51,706 nt of DNA. Origin: Roseococcus sp. (lineage in GTDB: Bacteria; Pseudomonadota; Alphaproteobacteria; Acetobacterales; Acetobacteraceae). This document shows, piece by piece, positions 27,129 to 36,258 of this stretch. Within the stretch, counting starts at the first letter, position 1, and every line of letters starts with the position of its first letter. Where the stretch lies: positions 1-51,706 of the forward strand of contig JAOAIK010000034.1 in the NCBI GenBank assembly GCA_026414745.1, written 5' to 3'. A model generated the notes under the pieces. It did not search any database, had not been told where the DNA came from, and worked only from the letters and a program-made list of their open reading frames with translations. Made by a program: the position numbers and the translations under genes.

Positions 27129-27256
27129 GGACATCTCCCTGGCGTTTCCTGGCCTGCAGAGTGCGGCTTCGCCCCGCCGCGTTCAAGCCGCCGTTTGCGC
27201 CGCCCCCGCCGCGCGCTATGCCTCGCGCGCCAACCCCGAGCGCCGAGGCCCCTTGG

Positions 27257-29011
27257 ATGGAATTCTTTCGTGTCTATGGCCGCGTCCTCGCCCTGCTGAA
27301 GCCGGACGCGACGGTGGCCTTCGCGCTGGCGGGGGCGGCGGTGGCCCTCTCCGGGCTGCAGTTCCTGGAGCCGGTCCTGTTCGGTCGGGTGGTGGACCTG
27401 CTGGCGCGCTCCTCCGGCATGGAGCCGGGCGGCGTCTGGGCCCAGGCCTTCGTGCTGCTCGGCCTGTGGGGCGCGGTGGGGCTGACCGGCATCGCGGCCA
27501 ATGTGGCCGTGGCGCTGCTGGCGGACCGCATGGCGCATCGCAACCGGCTGGCGATGATGTCGCGCTACTTCCAGCATGTGCTGGCGCTGCCGCTCGCCTT
27601 CCACGGCAACGTGCAGTCGGGCCGGCTGATGAAGGTGATGCTGGTCGGCTGCGACAACCTCTTCGGCGTCTGGCTCTCCTTCTTCCGCGAGCATCTCTCC
27701 ACGCTGGTGGCCGCGCTGGTGCTGCTGCCGCTGACCATGTTCCTCAACTGGCGGCTCGGGCTGCTGCTGATCGGCCTCGTCGTCGTGTTCACGGTGCTGA
27801 CCACCGTCGTCATCCGCAAGACGCAGACGGCGCAGATGAAGGTGGAGCAGTTCCACTCCCAGCTCGCCGGCACGGCGCAGGACGCGCTGGCGAACGTGAT
27901 GGTGGTGCAGTCCTTCACGCGCCTCAGCAGCGAGGCGAAGATGTTCGGCACCATCATGCGCCAGGTGCTGGACCACCAGTTCCCGGTGCTGAACTGGTGG
28001 GCGGTGGTGAACGTGCTGACGCGCGCGGCCAGCACCGTCACCGTCATCCTCATCTTCCTGCTCGGCACGGTGCTGCACCTGCGCGGCATGGCGAGCGTGG
28101 GCGAGATCGTGAGCTTCATGGGCTTCGCCACGCTGCTGATCGGCCGGCTCGAGAACGCCGTGGCCTTCGTCTCCTACATGCTGTTCCAGATGCCCGCGGT
28201 GCGCGAATTCTTCGAGGTGCTGGACACGGTGAGCAGCGTGCCCGAACGCCCCGACGCGAAGGACATCGGCCGCGCCCAGGGCCATGTGCGCTTCGAGGAG
28301 GTGGGCTTCTCCTACCCCCGTTCGGGGCGCATCCTGCACGGGATCTCCTTCTCGGCCGAGCCCGGGCGCACCATCGCGCTGGTCGGCGCGACGGGGGCCG
28401 GCAAGACCACCTCCATGCAGCTCCTCCAGCGCCTGTGGGACCCGACGGAGGGGCGCATCACGCTCGACGGGCACGACCTGCGCGACATCACCCTGGACAG
28501 CCTGCGCCGCAACATCGGCGTGGTGTTCCAGGAGAGCATGCTGTTCAACCGCACCATCCGCGAGAACCTGCTGGTGGGCCGCCCCGACGCCACGCAGGAG
28601 GACATCGAGCGCGCCTGCCGCATGGCCGAGGCGCACGACTTCATCATCCGCCAGCCGCAGGGCTACGACACCATGGTGGGCGAGCGGGGCGCGAGCCTCT
28701 CGGGCGGGCAGCGGCAGCGGCTGGCCATCGCGCGCGCGCTGCTGAAGGACCCCCCGGTGCTGATCCTCGACGAGGCGACCAGCGCGCTGGACGCCGCCAC
28801 CGAGGCACGGGTGCAGAAGGCGCTGCGCGCGCTGATGGCGGGGCGCACCACCTTCATCATCGCGCACCGCCTCTCCACCGTGCGCGACGCGGACGACATC
28901 CTGGTCTTCGACCAGGGCCGGATCGTCGAGCGCGGCGACTTCCAGACCCTGGTGAACGCGGGCGGCCGCTTCGCCGAGCTGGTGCGCACGCAGCTCACCG
29001 GTGTGGCCTGA
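27257..29011 (+). CDS. ndvA: NdvA/ChvA-like ABC glycan exporter (fused permease-ATPase)
   Basis: A 584-residue half-transporter, matching the usual NdvA length. The N-terminus MEFFRVYGRVLALL and the LEPVLFGRVVDLLA segment resemble cyclic beta-1,2-glucan exporters. Membrane helices run to about residue 300 (with LGTVLHLRGMASVGEIVSFM and LLIGRLENAVAF). The ATPase has Walker A VGATGAGKTT (about 376-385), VFQESMLFNRTIRENL, signature LSGGQRQR (about 481), Walker B LILDEATSALD and IIAHRLST. It should export a glucan or other glycan to the periplasm. The cyclic glucan synthase NdvB is not in the window. ATG 27257 was chosen by homology, with GAGG about 9 nt upstream. Confidence 0.82.
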   Translation: MEFFRVYGRVLALLKPDATVAFALAGAAVALSGLQFLEPVLFGRVVDLLARSSGMEPGGVWAQAFVLLGLWGAVGLTGIAANVAVALLADRMAHRNRLAMMSRYFQHVLALPLAFHGNVQSGRLMKVMLVGCDNLFGVWLSFFREHLSTLVAALVLLPLTMFLNWRLGLLLIGLVVVFTVLTTVVIRKTQTAQMKVEQFHSQLAGTAQDALANVMVVQSFTRLSSEAKMFGTIMRQVLDHQFPVLNWWAVVNVLTRAASTVTVILIFLLGTVLHLRGMASVGEIVSFMGFATLLIGRLENAVAFVSYMLFQMPAVREFFEVLDTVSSVPERPDAKDIGRAQGHVRFEEVGFSYPRSGRILHGISFSAEPGRTIALVGATGAGKTTSMQLLQRLWDPTEGRITLDGHDLRDITLDSLRRNIGVVFQESMLFNRTIRENLLVGRPDATQEDIERACRMAEAHDFIIRQPQGYDTMVGERGASLSGGQRQRLAIARALLKDPPVLILDEATSALDAATEARVQKALRALMAGRTTFIIAHRLSTVRDADDILVFDQGRIVERGDFQTLVNAGGRFAELVRTQLTGVA

Positions 29012-29032
29012 GCGCGCGGGGGTCCGGGCCGG

Positions 29033-30259
29033 TCAATAGGCCCGGGTGGCCGCCATCTCCGCCCCCGCGCCCGCGCGCGCCTCCGCCACCGCCGCGCGCA
29101 GATCGGCGAGATACTCCTCCGCCACCTCGGCGTGCAGCGGATTGAGATGGAGGTGGATGCCGTCCGGCTCCACCTGGCGCGAGACGAGCCAGCCCCGCGC
29201 GTCCAGCCCCGCCCCCACCCGCGCGATGGAGAGGGCGGGGTCGCTGCTGCGATAGACCAGGATGGCGTGCTCGCCGGGCAGGCATTCCAGCCCCGGGATG
29301 GCGGAGACCCCCGCCGCGATGGCCGCGCGCGCCGCCATGATGCGCCGCGCGCAGTCGCGATAGCCGGCGCGGCCCAGATGGCGCATCACCGCCCAGGCCG
29401 CCGCCACCGCACCCCCCGGCCGCGTGCCCTGCGCGGTGTACGCGACATAGGCCCCGCGCGCCCAGGCGCGGCTCTCGAAGCGGTGATGCGCGCGCAGCGC
29501 CGCCTCCCGCACCAGCAGCAGCGAGGCCCCCTTGGGCGCCATGCCGTGCTTGTGGATGTCGGCGCTGATCGAGGTGACGCCGGGCACGCGGAAATCCCAC
29601 CCCGGCAGCGCCACGCCCAGCTCCTCGAGGAAGGGGTTGAGGAAACCGCCCACGCAGGCGTCCACATGCAGCCAGAGCCCGCGCCGGAGCGCGATCTCGC
29701 CCAGCTCCGCGATCCGGTCCACCGTCCCGAAGGGGTAGTTGGGCGCGGAGCCGACAAGGGCCACCGTGTCCGCGTCGCAGGCCGCCTCCATCGCCGCGAC
29801 GTCGCAGCGCCGGTCGGCCGCGGCGGGGATGCGCCGGACCTCGAGGCCGAGATACCAGGCCGCGCGGTCGAAGGTGAGGTGCGCCGTGTCGGGCAGCACG
29901 ATGTTGGGCCGCGCGCGTCCGGCGCGCTCGCGCGCCGCCAGCATGGCGAGGAAGATGCTCTCGCTGCCGCCGGAGGTGAAGCTGCCGCCCGCCCCCTCGG
30001 GCGCGTGGAGCAGCGACCGCCCCATCTCCACCACCTCGGATTCGAGGCGCGCGAGGCTGGGGAAGGCCCGCTGGCCGAGGTTGTTCTCGGTCCAGAACTG
30101 CAGGTAGGCCTCCTGCTGCACGCGCTCCAGCGCCTCGTCCAGGTAGTAGAAGAACACGGCCATGCGGCCGCGCTTCCACGAATAGTCGCGCGCCTTGGCG
30201 GCGGTCAGCGCCGCGCGCAGCGCGGGCCAGTCCTGGCCGGTCTCGGGCAGGGCGAGCAT
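29033..30259 (-). CDS. PLP-dependent lyase, sphingosine-1-phosphate lyase/decarboxylase group
   Basis: A 408-residue group II PLP enzyme. The PLP lysine is in TSISADIHKHGMAPKGASLL, closely resembling sphingosine-1-phosphate lyase. Other motifs are FTSGGSESIFLAML (phosphate-binding), SAPNYPFGTVD and LWLHVDACVGGF with the PLP-contacting Asp. S1P lyases cleave phosphorylated sphingoid bases to an aldehyde and phosphoethanolamine. Related bacterial proteins include glutamate/tyrosine decarboxylases, so the substrate is uncertain. There is no N-terminal membrane helix, unlike eukaryotic S1P lyase. It ends 21 bases from the convergent ndvA-like stop and is divergent from gnd. Confidence 0.82.
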   Translation of the reverse strand: MLALPETGQDWPALRAALTAAKARDYSWKRGRMAVFFYYLDEALERVQQEAYLQFWTENNLGQRAFPSLARLESEVVEMGRSLLHAPEGAGGSFTSGGSESIFLAMLAARERAGRARPNIVLPDTAHLTFDRAAWYLGLEVRRIPAAADRRCDVAAMEAACDADTVALVGSAPNYPFGTVDRIAELGEIALRRGLWLHVDACVGGFLNPFLEELGVALPGWDFRVPGVTSISADIHKHGMAPKGASLLLVREAALRAHHRFESRAWARGAYVAYTAQGTRPGGAVAAAWAVMRHLGRAGYRDCARRIMAARAAIAAGVSAIPGLECLPGEHAILVYRSSDPALSIARVGAGLDARGWLVSRQVEPDGIHLHLNPLHAEVAEEYLADLRAAVAEARAGAGAEMAATRAY

Positions 30260-30316
30260 GGGGTTCCTCCCTCGTCCGGGCTATTCCATCATCGGCGGCG
30301 GCGGGAGGAAAGCGCG

Positions 30317-31273
30317 ATGCGGCTCGGCATGGTCGGACTGGGACGAATGGGCGGCAACCTGCTGCGGCGGGCCATGCGCGCGGGCATCGCGGGCGCGGGC
30401 TTCGACCAGGACGCGGCGGCGGTGGCCGCGCTCGCCGCCGAGGGGGCGAGCCCGGCCGCGAGCCTCGCGGAACTCGTCGCCGCCCTGCCCGCGCCGCGCA
30501 GCGTCTGGGTGATGCTGCCCGCGGGCGCGCCCACCGAGGCGGCGCTCGCGTCGCTGCACGGTCTGCTCGCGCCCGGCGACACCATCATCGAGGGCGGCAA
30601 CAGCTTCTGGAAGGACAGCGTGCGCCGCGCCGCCGAGGCGCGCGCGCGCGGGCTGCACTACCTCGATGTCGGCACCTCCGGCGGCGTCTGGGGGCTCGCG
30701 CGCGGCTATTGCCTGATGATCGGCGGCGATGCGGCGGTGGTGGAGCGGCACGACGCGCTGTGGCGCGCCCTCGCGCCCGGCGAGGCCGCGGCCGCGCCCA
30801 CGCCGGGCCGCGCCGGCGATCCGCGCCCGGCGCGCGGCTATGTGCATTGCGGGCCGAACGGGGCGGGCCACTACGCGAAGATGGTCCACAACGGGATCGA
30901 GTACGGGATGATGCAGGCCATGGCCGAGGGGCTCGACCTGCTGCGCCGCGCGCCCGCGCCGCTCGACTTCGCGCTGGAGGACGTGACGGAGGCCTGGCGG
31001 CGCGGCAGCGTCATCGCCTCCTGGCTCTTGGACCTGACGGCCCAGGCGCTGGCGGCCGACCCCGACCTCGCCGGCTATTCCGGCCATGTGGGCGATTCCG
31101 GCGAGGGGCGCTGGACGGTGGACACGGCGGTGGAGAACGGCGTGCCGGTGCCCGTGCTGGCGGCGAGCCTCTTCGCCCGCTTCCGCTCGCGCGGGGAGGA
31201 GAACTTCGCCGACAAGGCGCTCTCGGCCATGCGGAAAGGGTTTGGAGGGCATCTGGAGCCGCCGAAGCCGTGA
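30317..31273 (+). CDS. gnd: 6-phosphogluconate dehydrogenase, decarboxylating (short form)
   Basis: A 318-residue short-type 6-phosphogluconate dehydrogenase (YqeC/GntZ-like), converting 6-phosphogluconate to ribulose 5-phosphate and CO2, generally NAD-preferring in this subgroup. The Rossmann loop is MVGLGRMGGNLLRR. IIEGGNSFWKDS, DVGTSGGVWGL and the catalytic GHYAKMVHNGIEYGMMQA (Lys and Asn) are intact. ATG 30317 has GGGAGGAAAG just upstream. Its TGA is fused to the gluconokinase GTG, so the two enzymes make a gluconate-to-pentose-phosphate route. The 57-base divergent gap to the PLP-lyase gene must hold both promoters. Confidence 0.92.
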   Translation: MRLGMVGLGRMGGNLLRRAMRAGIAGAGFDQDAAAVAALAAEGASPAASLAELVAALPAPRSVWVMLPAGAPTEAALASLHGLLAPGDTIIEGGNSFWKDSVRRAAEARARGLHYLDVGTSGGVWGLARGYCLMIGGDAAVVERHDALWRALAPGEAAAAPTPGRAGDPRPARGYVHCGPNGAGHYAKMVHNGIEYGMMQAMAEGLDLLRRAPAPLDFALEDVTEAWRRGSVIASWLLDLTAQALAADPDLAGYSGHVGDSGEGRWTVDTAVENGVPVPVLAASLFARFRSRGEENFADKALSAMRKGFGGHLEPPKP

Positions 31274-31755
31274 CCCGGCGCCTGCTGCTCATGGGCGTCT
31301 CGGGCTCGGGCAAATCCACCCTGGGGCCGATGCTGGCCGAAGCCCTCTCCCTGCCCTTCGCGGATGCGGATGATTTCCACCCGCCCGCGAACATTGCCAA
31401 GATGCGCGCCGGCACGCCGCTGACCGACGCGGACCGCTGGCCCTGGCTCGATGCGCTCGGCGCCTGGCTCGCCGCGCAGCCGGCGGGCGGGGTGGTGGCC
31501 TGCTCGGCGCTCCGGCGCGCCTATCGCGACCGGCTGCGCGCCGCCGTGCCCGGGCTGCGGCTGCTGTTCCTGCACGGGGATGCGGCGCTGATCGCCGCGC
31601 GCCAGGCCGCGCGCCCCGGTCATTTCATGCCCCCCGCCCTGATGGCGAGCCAGTTCGCCACGCTGGAACCGCCCGGGCCGGAGGAGGAGGCCATCGTGCT
31701 CGACGTGCGGGAGGCGCCCGAGGCGCTCGTCGCGCGCGCGCTCGAATCCCTGTAA
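31270..31755 (+). CDS. gntK: Gluconokinase
   Basis: A 161-residue GntK/IdnK-type kinase phosphorylating gluconate to 6-phosphogluconate. The P-loop is [14 protein letters not shown]. The family block [20 protein letters not shown], then [33 protein letters not shown] and [17 protein letters not shown] are all present. The start is GTG at 31270 (GTGA with the gnd stop); no ATG precedes the P-loop in this frame. With gnd upstream it supplies the substrate of the dehydrogenase. Confidence 0.93.
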   Translation: MTRRLLLMGVSGSGKSTLGPMLAEALSLPFADADDFHPPANIAKMRAGTPLTDADRWPWLDALGAWLAAQPAGGVVACSALRRAYRDRLRAAVPGLRLLFLHGDAALIAARQAARPGHFMPPALMASQFATLEPPGPEEEAIVLDVREAPEALVARALESL

Positions 31756-31784
31756 GCACGGGGCCAAACAGGGAGGGTCCAGGA

Positions 31785-33446
31785 ATGGCCGCGCACCGCA
31801 TGCCGAGCTACGTCCACGGCGCCTCGTCCACGCCTCTGCTCGGCGAGACGATCGGCGCCAATTTCCGCAACACCGTGGCGCGCTTCCCCGACCGCACGGC
31901 GCTGGTGGTGCGCCAGCAGGGCGTGCGCTGGAGCTACGCCGAGATGCTCGCCCACGCCGAGAACGTGGCGGCGAACCTGCTCGCCCTCGGCCTCGAGCCG
32001 GGCGAGCGGGTGGGCATCTGGTCGCCCAACAACGCCGAATGGGCGCTGACGCAATACGCCACGGCGCTGGCCGGCCTCATCCTGGTCAACATCAACCCGG
32101 CCTACCGCCTCGCCGAGCTCGAGTACGCCATCAACAAGGTGGGCTGCGCCGCCATCGTCACGGCGACGCGCTTCAAGACGAGCGAGTACGTGGCGATGCT
32201 GGAGATGCTGGGCGCCGAGAAGCTGCCCACGCTGCGCCACCGGTTTCAGATCGGCACGGACACCCACCCCGGCTACCGCCCCTTCGCCGAGCTCATGCAG
32301 CCCGCGAGCGAGGCGGCGCGCGCGCGCCTGCACGCGGTCGAGGCGCGGCTGCAGATGGACGACCCGATCAACATCCAGTTCACCTCGGGCACCACGGGCG
32401 CGCCCAAGGGGGCGACGCTCACCCACCACAACATCCTCAACAACGGCTTCTTCGTCGCCGAGGCGCAGCGCATCACGCATGAGGACAAGATCTGCATCCC
32501 CGTGCCGCTCTACCACTGCTTCGGCATGGTGATGGGCAATCTCGGCTGCACCACCCATGGCGCCACCATGGTCTATCCCGGCGAGGGCTTCGACCCGCTC
32601 GCCACGCTCGAGGCGGTGGCGGAGGAGCGCTGCACCTCGCTCTACGGCGTGCCCACCATGTTCATCGCCGAGCTCAACCACCCCGAGTTCGCGCGCTTCG
32701 ACCTCTCGAGCCTGCGCACCGGCATCATGGCGGGCTCGCCCTGCCCCATCGAGGTGATGCGCCGCTGCATCAGCGAGATGCACATGCGGGAGGTGACCAT
32801 CGCCTACGGCATGACGGAGACGAGCCCCGTCAGCTTCCAATCCAGCGTGACCGACAGCGTGGAGCGCCGCGTCTCCACCGTGGGCCGCGTGCAGCCGCAC
32901 ATCGAGGTCAAGATCATCGACGCCGAGGGGCGCGTGGTGCCGCGCGGCACGCCGGGCGAGCTCTGCACCCGCGGCTATTCGGTGATGCTCGGCTACTGGG
33001 GCGACGAGGCGCGCACCAAGGAGGCGATCGACGCCGCCGGCTGGATGCACACCGGAGACCTTGCGGTGATCGACGAGGAGGGGTTCTGCAACATCGTCGG
33101 CCGGATCAAGGATCTCGTGATCCGCGGCGGCGAGAACGTCTATCCGCGCGAGGTGGAGGAGTTCCTCTACCGCCACCCGAAGATCGCCGACGTGCAGGTG
33201 ATCGGCGTGCCCGATGCGCGCTACGGCGAGGAGATCTGCGCCTGGATCCGCCTCAAGCCCGGCGAGAGCGCCACCGCGGAGGAGATCCAGGCCTTCTGCC
33301 GCGACCAGATCGCCCACTACAAGGTGCCGCGCTACATCCGCTTCGTCGAGGAGTTCCCGATGACGGTGACGGGCAAGGTGCAGAAATACCTGATGCGCGA
33401 GCGCATGATCGCGGAGCTCGGGCTCGAGGTGCAGAAGACGGCCTGA
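31785..33446 (+). CDS. Acyl-CoA synthetase (AMP-binding, FadD-like)
   Basis: A 553-residue acyl-CoA ligase. The P-loop [18 protein letters not shown] starts near residue 199. [33 protein letters not shown] with the hinge [20 protein letters not shown], and the C-terminal lysine in [15 protein letters not shown] are intact. The opening [20 protein letters not shown] is typical of the fatty-acyl/AMP-binding enzymes. GGGAGG precedes ATG 31785 by about 10 nt. It is a different subfamily from the ligase at 11083 (motifs differ in the adenylate-binding region). The substrate is not deducible, though a medium- or long-chain fatty acid is likely. Confidence 0.88.
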   Translation: MAAHRMPSYVHGASSTPLLGETIGANFRNTVARFPDRTALVVRQQGVRWSYAEMLAHAENVAANLLALGLEPGERVGIWSPNNAEWALTQYATALAGLILVNINPAYRLAELEYAINKVGCAAIVTATRFKTSEYVAMLEMLGAEKLPTLRHRFQIGTDTHPGYRPFAELMQPASEAARARLHAVEARLQMDDPINIQFTSGTTGAPKGATLTHHNILNNGFFVAEAQRITHEDKICIPVPLYHCFGMVMGNLGCTTHGATMVYPGEGFDPLATLEAVAEERCTSLYGVPTMFIAELNHPEFARFDLSSLRTGIMAGSPCPIEVMRRCISEMHMREVTIAYGMTETSPVSFQSSVTDSVERRVSTVGRVQPHIEVKIIDAEGRVVPRGTPGELCTRGYSVMLGYWGDEARTKEAIDAAGWMHTGDLAVIDEEGFCNIVGRIKDLVIRGGENVYPREVEEFLYRHPKIADVQVIGVPDARYGEEICAWIRLKPGESATAEEIQAFCRDQIAHYKVPRYIRFVEEFPMTVTGKVQKYLMRERMIAELGLEVQKTA

Positions 33447-33501
33447 GATTGACGGGAGGCGCGGCGCGGCGGAAAACCGCGACCGCGAAAGGAACCCCGC
33501 C

Positions 33502-34218
33502 ATGCCGCTCTCCGCCGAGACCAGGTCCCAGCTCGAGACCGTCACCACCGCGACGCTGACCACGGTGCTGCTGAAGAAGGGGCTGCGCAGCGTCTGGATG
33601 CGCGGGGCCGCGCCCTTCTCTCCGGCGGCGCAGGGCAGGCGGCTCGTCGGCGAGGCCTTCACGCTGCGCTTCGTCCCCGCGCGCGAGGATCTGGCCACCC
33701 CCGCCTCCTGGTCCAACCCCATCAGCACGCGCGCGGCCATCGAGGCGATGCCCGAGGGCGTGATCGCGGTGGCGGATGCGATGGGCCGCACCGATGCCGG
33801 CATCTTCGGCGACATCCTCTGCGCGCGGCTGGTCAAGCGGGGCGTGACGGCGCTGGTCACGGACGGCGCGCTGCGCGACGTGGCGGGCGTGAACGGCACC
33901 GGCCTGCCCGTCTGGTGCGCAGGCGGCGCGGCGCCGCCCTCGGTGGCGAGCCTCACCTTCGTCGGCTGGCAGGAGCCCATCGGCTGCGGCGGCGTCGCGG
34001 TCTTCCCGGGCGACATCGTGGTGTGCGACGGGGATGGCTGCGTGCTGATCCCGAAGGACATGGTGGAGGCCGTGACCGCCGAGGCGGTGGAGCAGGAGCG
34101 GCTGGAGGGCTGGATCATGAAGCAGGTGGAGGCCGGCCACGCCCTGCCCGGCCTGTATCCCGCCAATGCCGAGAACAAGGCCCGCTACGAGGCCGACAAG
34201 GCGGCCGGGCGGGCCTGA
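33502..34218 (+). CDS. RraA-like/HMG aldolase family protein
   Basis: A 238-residue RraA-fold protein. Core features are TATLTTVLLKKGLRSVWMRG, GRTDAGIFGDILCARLVKRG, ALVTDGALRDVAGVNG (the DGxxRD metal/oxaloacetate-binding motif) and VVCDGDGCVLIPKD. RraA-fold proteins are either RNase E regulators or 4-hydroxy-4-methyl-2-oxoglutarate/oxaloacetate aldolases. The intact DG..RD and the length, longer than the about 160 residues of RraA proper, favour an aldolase/decarboxylase. AAAGGAA lies before ATG 33502. Confidence 0.8.
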   Translation: MPLSAETRSQLETVTTATLTTVLLKKGLRSVWMRGAAPFSPAAQGRRLVGEAFTLRFVPAREDLATPASWSNPISTRAAIEAMPEGVIAVADAMGRTDAGIFGDILCARLVKRGVTALVTDGALRDVAGVNGTGLPVWCAGGAAPPSVASLTFVGWQEPIGCGGVAVFPGDIVVCDGDGCVLIPKDMVEAVTAEAVEQERLEGWIMKQVEAGHALPGLYPANAENKARYEADKAAGRA

Positions 34219-34236
34219 CACCCGGCGCAGGAGGTT

Positions 34237-34285
34237 CCGGCCCCCAGGGCCGGGGCCGTGGATGCGTCCGGCGACCGAGGTCGCC
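34237..34285. terminator. Two hairpins between convergent genes
   Basis: 34237-34253 pairs CCGGCCC with GGGCCGG around a 3-nt loop, and 34270-34285 pairs GGCGAC with GTCGCC around CGAG. They lie between the convergent RraA-like and asparaginase genes and probably form a bidirectional terminator, although no clear U tract follows either. Confidence 0.5.
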
Positions 34286-34326
34286 CGACGGTGAACCCCT
34301 CGTGCCTGCGACGAGCGGCGCGCCCC

Positions 34327-35322
34327 TCAGCAGCGCAGGAACAGCTCCTGCAGGGCCGGGGCCTCGCGCGTCACGGTCAGGCCGAGCATCAGCAGCACCC
34401 GGGCCTTCTGCGGCGTCAGGTTGTCGGCGTGCAGGAAGCCCGCGGCCCGCATGCGGCTGGTGTGGAACACGCGGCCCGAGCCGGCGCGGCTGCTCGCCAC
34501 CACCGGCACGCCGCGCGCCACGGCCCGGGCCAGCGCCTCCTGCAGCTCGGGCGTGACGAAGCCGGGCGCGAAACCGGCGCTGACCAGCCCCTCCGTCCCG
34601 GCGGCGAGGAAGGCGTCCACCGCCGCCCCGTCCGCCCCGGCATAGCAGGCCAGGATGTCCACCCGCGGCAGGCGCTCAAGCCCCGCCACCGCGAAGGGCG
34701 TCTCGCGCCCCACCGCGCGCAGCGGGCGGCGATACCAGGCGATGACGTCGCCGTCCGCGTGGCCGAGGCAGCCCATGTCCGGCGAGCGGAAGGTCTGCAG
34801 GCGGGAGGTGCTGGTCTTGGTCACCTCCCGCGCCGCGTGGATCTCGTCGTTCATCACCACCAGCGCGCCGAGGCCGCGCGCGCGCGGGTCGCCCGCCACG
34901 CGGCAGGCGTTGGCGAGGTTCATCCCCGCATCGCTCGACAGCGCCGAGGAGGGCCGCTGCGCGCCGACCACCACGATGGGCGTCTCGCGCTTCCAGGTCA
35001 GCGAGAGGAAATAGGCCGTCTCCTCCAGCGAGGCGGTGCCATGGCCGATGACGATGCCCTCCGGCGCCTGCTCCGCCGCCACCGCCTCGCACAGCCGCAG
35101 CAGCGCGAGCCAATGCGCGGGGCCGAGGGCGGTGGAGGGGAGGGCGGCGAAGGGCACCGGCGTCACCTCCGCCACCTCCTGCACCTGCGGCCAGTAAGCG
35201 AGCAGCGCCTCGGCCTGCATCATGCGCCCGTGGCGGACATAGTCGGTGATGTCGAAGGGCCCCTCGCCCAGCGAGGCGATGGTGCCGCCCGTTCCGATGA
35301 AGGCGATGCGCGGCCGGCTCAT
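34327..35322 (-). CDS. Asparaginase-family protein with altered second catalytic motif
   Basis: A 331-residue member of the L-asparaginase type I/II family. The first motif FIGTGGTIAS keeps the nucleophilic Thr. ALSSDAGMNLANA, VVMNDEIHAAREVTKTSTSR with the catalytic Lys, and the C-terminal GTEGLVSAGFAPGFV and NLTPQKARVLLMLGLT match. The second motif, normally HGTDTxEET, reads HGTASLEETAYFL, so the Asp of the Thr-Lys-Asp triad is Ala. There is no signal peptide, so it is cytoplasmic. Activity may be reduced or directed at another amide. It is coupled (ATGA) to the upstream thioesterase gene. Confidence 0.85.
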   Translation of the reverse strand: MSRPRIAFIGTGGTIASLGEGPFDITDYVRHGRMMQAEALLAYWPQVQEVAEVTPVPFAALPSTALGPAHWLALLRLCEAVAAEQAPEGIVIGHGTASLEETAYFLSLTWKRETPIVVVGAQRPSSALSSDAGMNLANACRVAGDPRARGLGALVVMNDEIHAAREVTKTSTSRLQTFRSPDMGCLGHADGDVIAWYRRPLRAVGRETPFAVAGLERLPRVDILACYAGADGAAVDAFLAAGTEGLVSAGFAPGFVTPELQEALARAVARGVPVVASSRAGSGRVFHTSRMRAAGFLHADNLTPQKARVLLMLGLTVTREAPALQELFLRC

Positions 35323-35753
35323 CCCTGCGCCCGCCGCTCGACGATGGAGGTGGTGAGGCGCGCGACGCAGGAGAGTTCCCCGTCGCCGCGCCGCATCTCG
35401 ATGTTCCAGACCTGCACGCTGCGGCCGATCCGGATCGGGGTGCAGAGGGCGCGCACCGTGTCGCCCTTGGGCACCGGGCGGAGATGGCTGGCGTTCACCT
35501 CCAGCCCCACCGCGCCGTAGCCCGGCGCGCAGGCCATCAGCGAGGCGATGCTGCCCAGCGTCTCGGCCAGCACCACCGAGACGCCGCCGTGCAGGATGCC
35601 GAAGGGCTGCACATGGCGCTCGTCCACCGGCATCTCGGCGCGCAGGAAATCCGGGCCGATCTCGGTCAGGCGGATGCCGAGCAGCCCGTTCACCGTGCCG
35701 TCGCTGCGGGCGTGGAACTCCTCGATGCTGCCGGGCTGGCGCCAGATGGACAT
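35319..35753 (-). CDS. Hotdog-fold thioesterase (PaaI/YdiI type)
   Basis: A 144-residue hotdog thioesterase. The signature is FGILHGGVSVVLAETLGSIA, in which HGG and the downstream Glu form the active site. GLEVNASHLRPVPKGDTVRA and GRSVQVWNIEMRRGDGELS complete the domain. Relatives hydrolyse aromatic or DHNA acyl-CoA esters. The ATG at 35753 follows GGGAGAGCC. It overlaps the asparaginase start and lies 58 bases after sufE in the same direction, so the four genes carD-sufE-thioesterase-asparaginase may share a transcript. Confidence 0.88.
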   Translation of the reverse strand: MSIWRQPGSIEEFHARSDGTVNGLLGIRLTEIGPDFLRAEMPVDERHVQPFGILHGGVSVVLAETLGSIASLMACAPGYGAVGLEVNASHLRPVPKGDTVRALCTPIRIGRSVQVWNIEMRRGDGELSCVARLTTSIVERRAQG

Positions 35754-35811
35754 GGGGCGGGGCTCTCCCTTCGCGCGATGCTGGGCGAGGATAGGCGCTT
35801 GGCGCGCCGCG

Positions 35812-36258
35812 TCACCCCGGCAGGCGCTCCGCCGCCGCGCGGGCCGCGGCCTGGATGCGCGCCACCACCGCCGCCGCGCCGTTGCGGCGCGAGAGGGAGA
35901 GCTGCTCCCCGAGCCCCAGCCGCTCCAGGAAATCCGGGCCGGTGGAGAGAACCTCCTGCGGGGTGCGCCCGTCGAAGACGCGCAGCAGCAGGGCGAGGAG
36001 GCCCTGGACGAAGGCGGCGTCGCTCGCCGCGCGCAGGCGCAGCCGCCCGCCCTCCTCCCGCGCCACCAGCCAGACGCGGGACTGGCAGCCGGAGACGCGG
36101 TGGGCCTCGACCTTCTCCTCCGGCGCGAGGGGCGCGAGCTCGCGCCCCAGCTCCATGAGGTAGCGGTAGCGGTCCTCCCACTCGTCGAAGAGGGCGAAGC
36201 CCTCCTCGAGCTCCGCGATCACCTCCGCGATGGAAGGGCGGGCCTCGGCCTCGCCCAT
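35812..36258 (-). CDS. sufE: SufE-family cysteine desulfuration protein
   Basis: A 148-residue SufE protein, which accepts persulfide sulfur from the cysteine desulfurase SufS for Fe-S cluster assembly. The sulfur-accepting cysteine is Cys58 in HRVSGCQSRVWL. The first helix segment EDRYRYLMELGRELAPL and the FDGRTPQEVLSTGPDFLERLGL segment are typical. ATG 36258 shares one base with the carD stop (TGATG), indicating coupling. The other suf genes are not in the window. Confidence 0.92.
   Translation of the reverse strand: MGEAEARPSIAEVIAELEEGFALFDEWEDRYRYLMELGRELAPLAPEEKVEAHRVSGCQSRVWLVAREEGGRLRLRAASDAAFVQGLLALLLRVFDGRTPQEVLSTGPDFLERLGLGEQLSLSRRNGAAAVVARIQAAARAAAERLPG

Noticed and set aside
31620..34178. 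An 852-codon minus-strand frame opposite the acyl-CoA synthetase and RraA genes
   Set aside because: Composition is dominated by His, Arg, Ala and Gly with no motif. The plus strand has intact, well-known enzymes.
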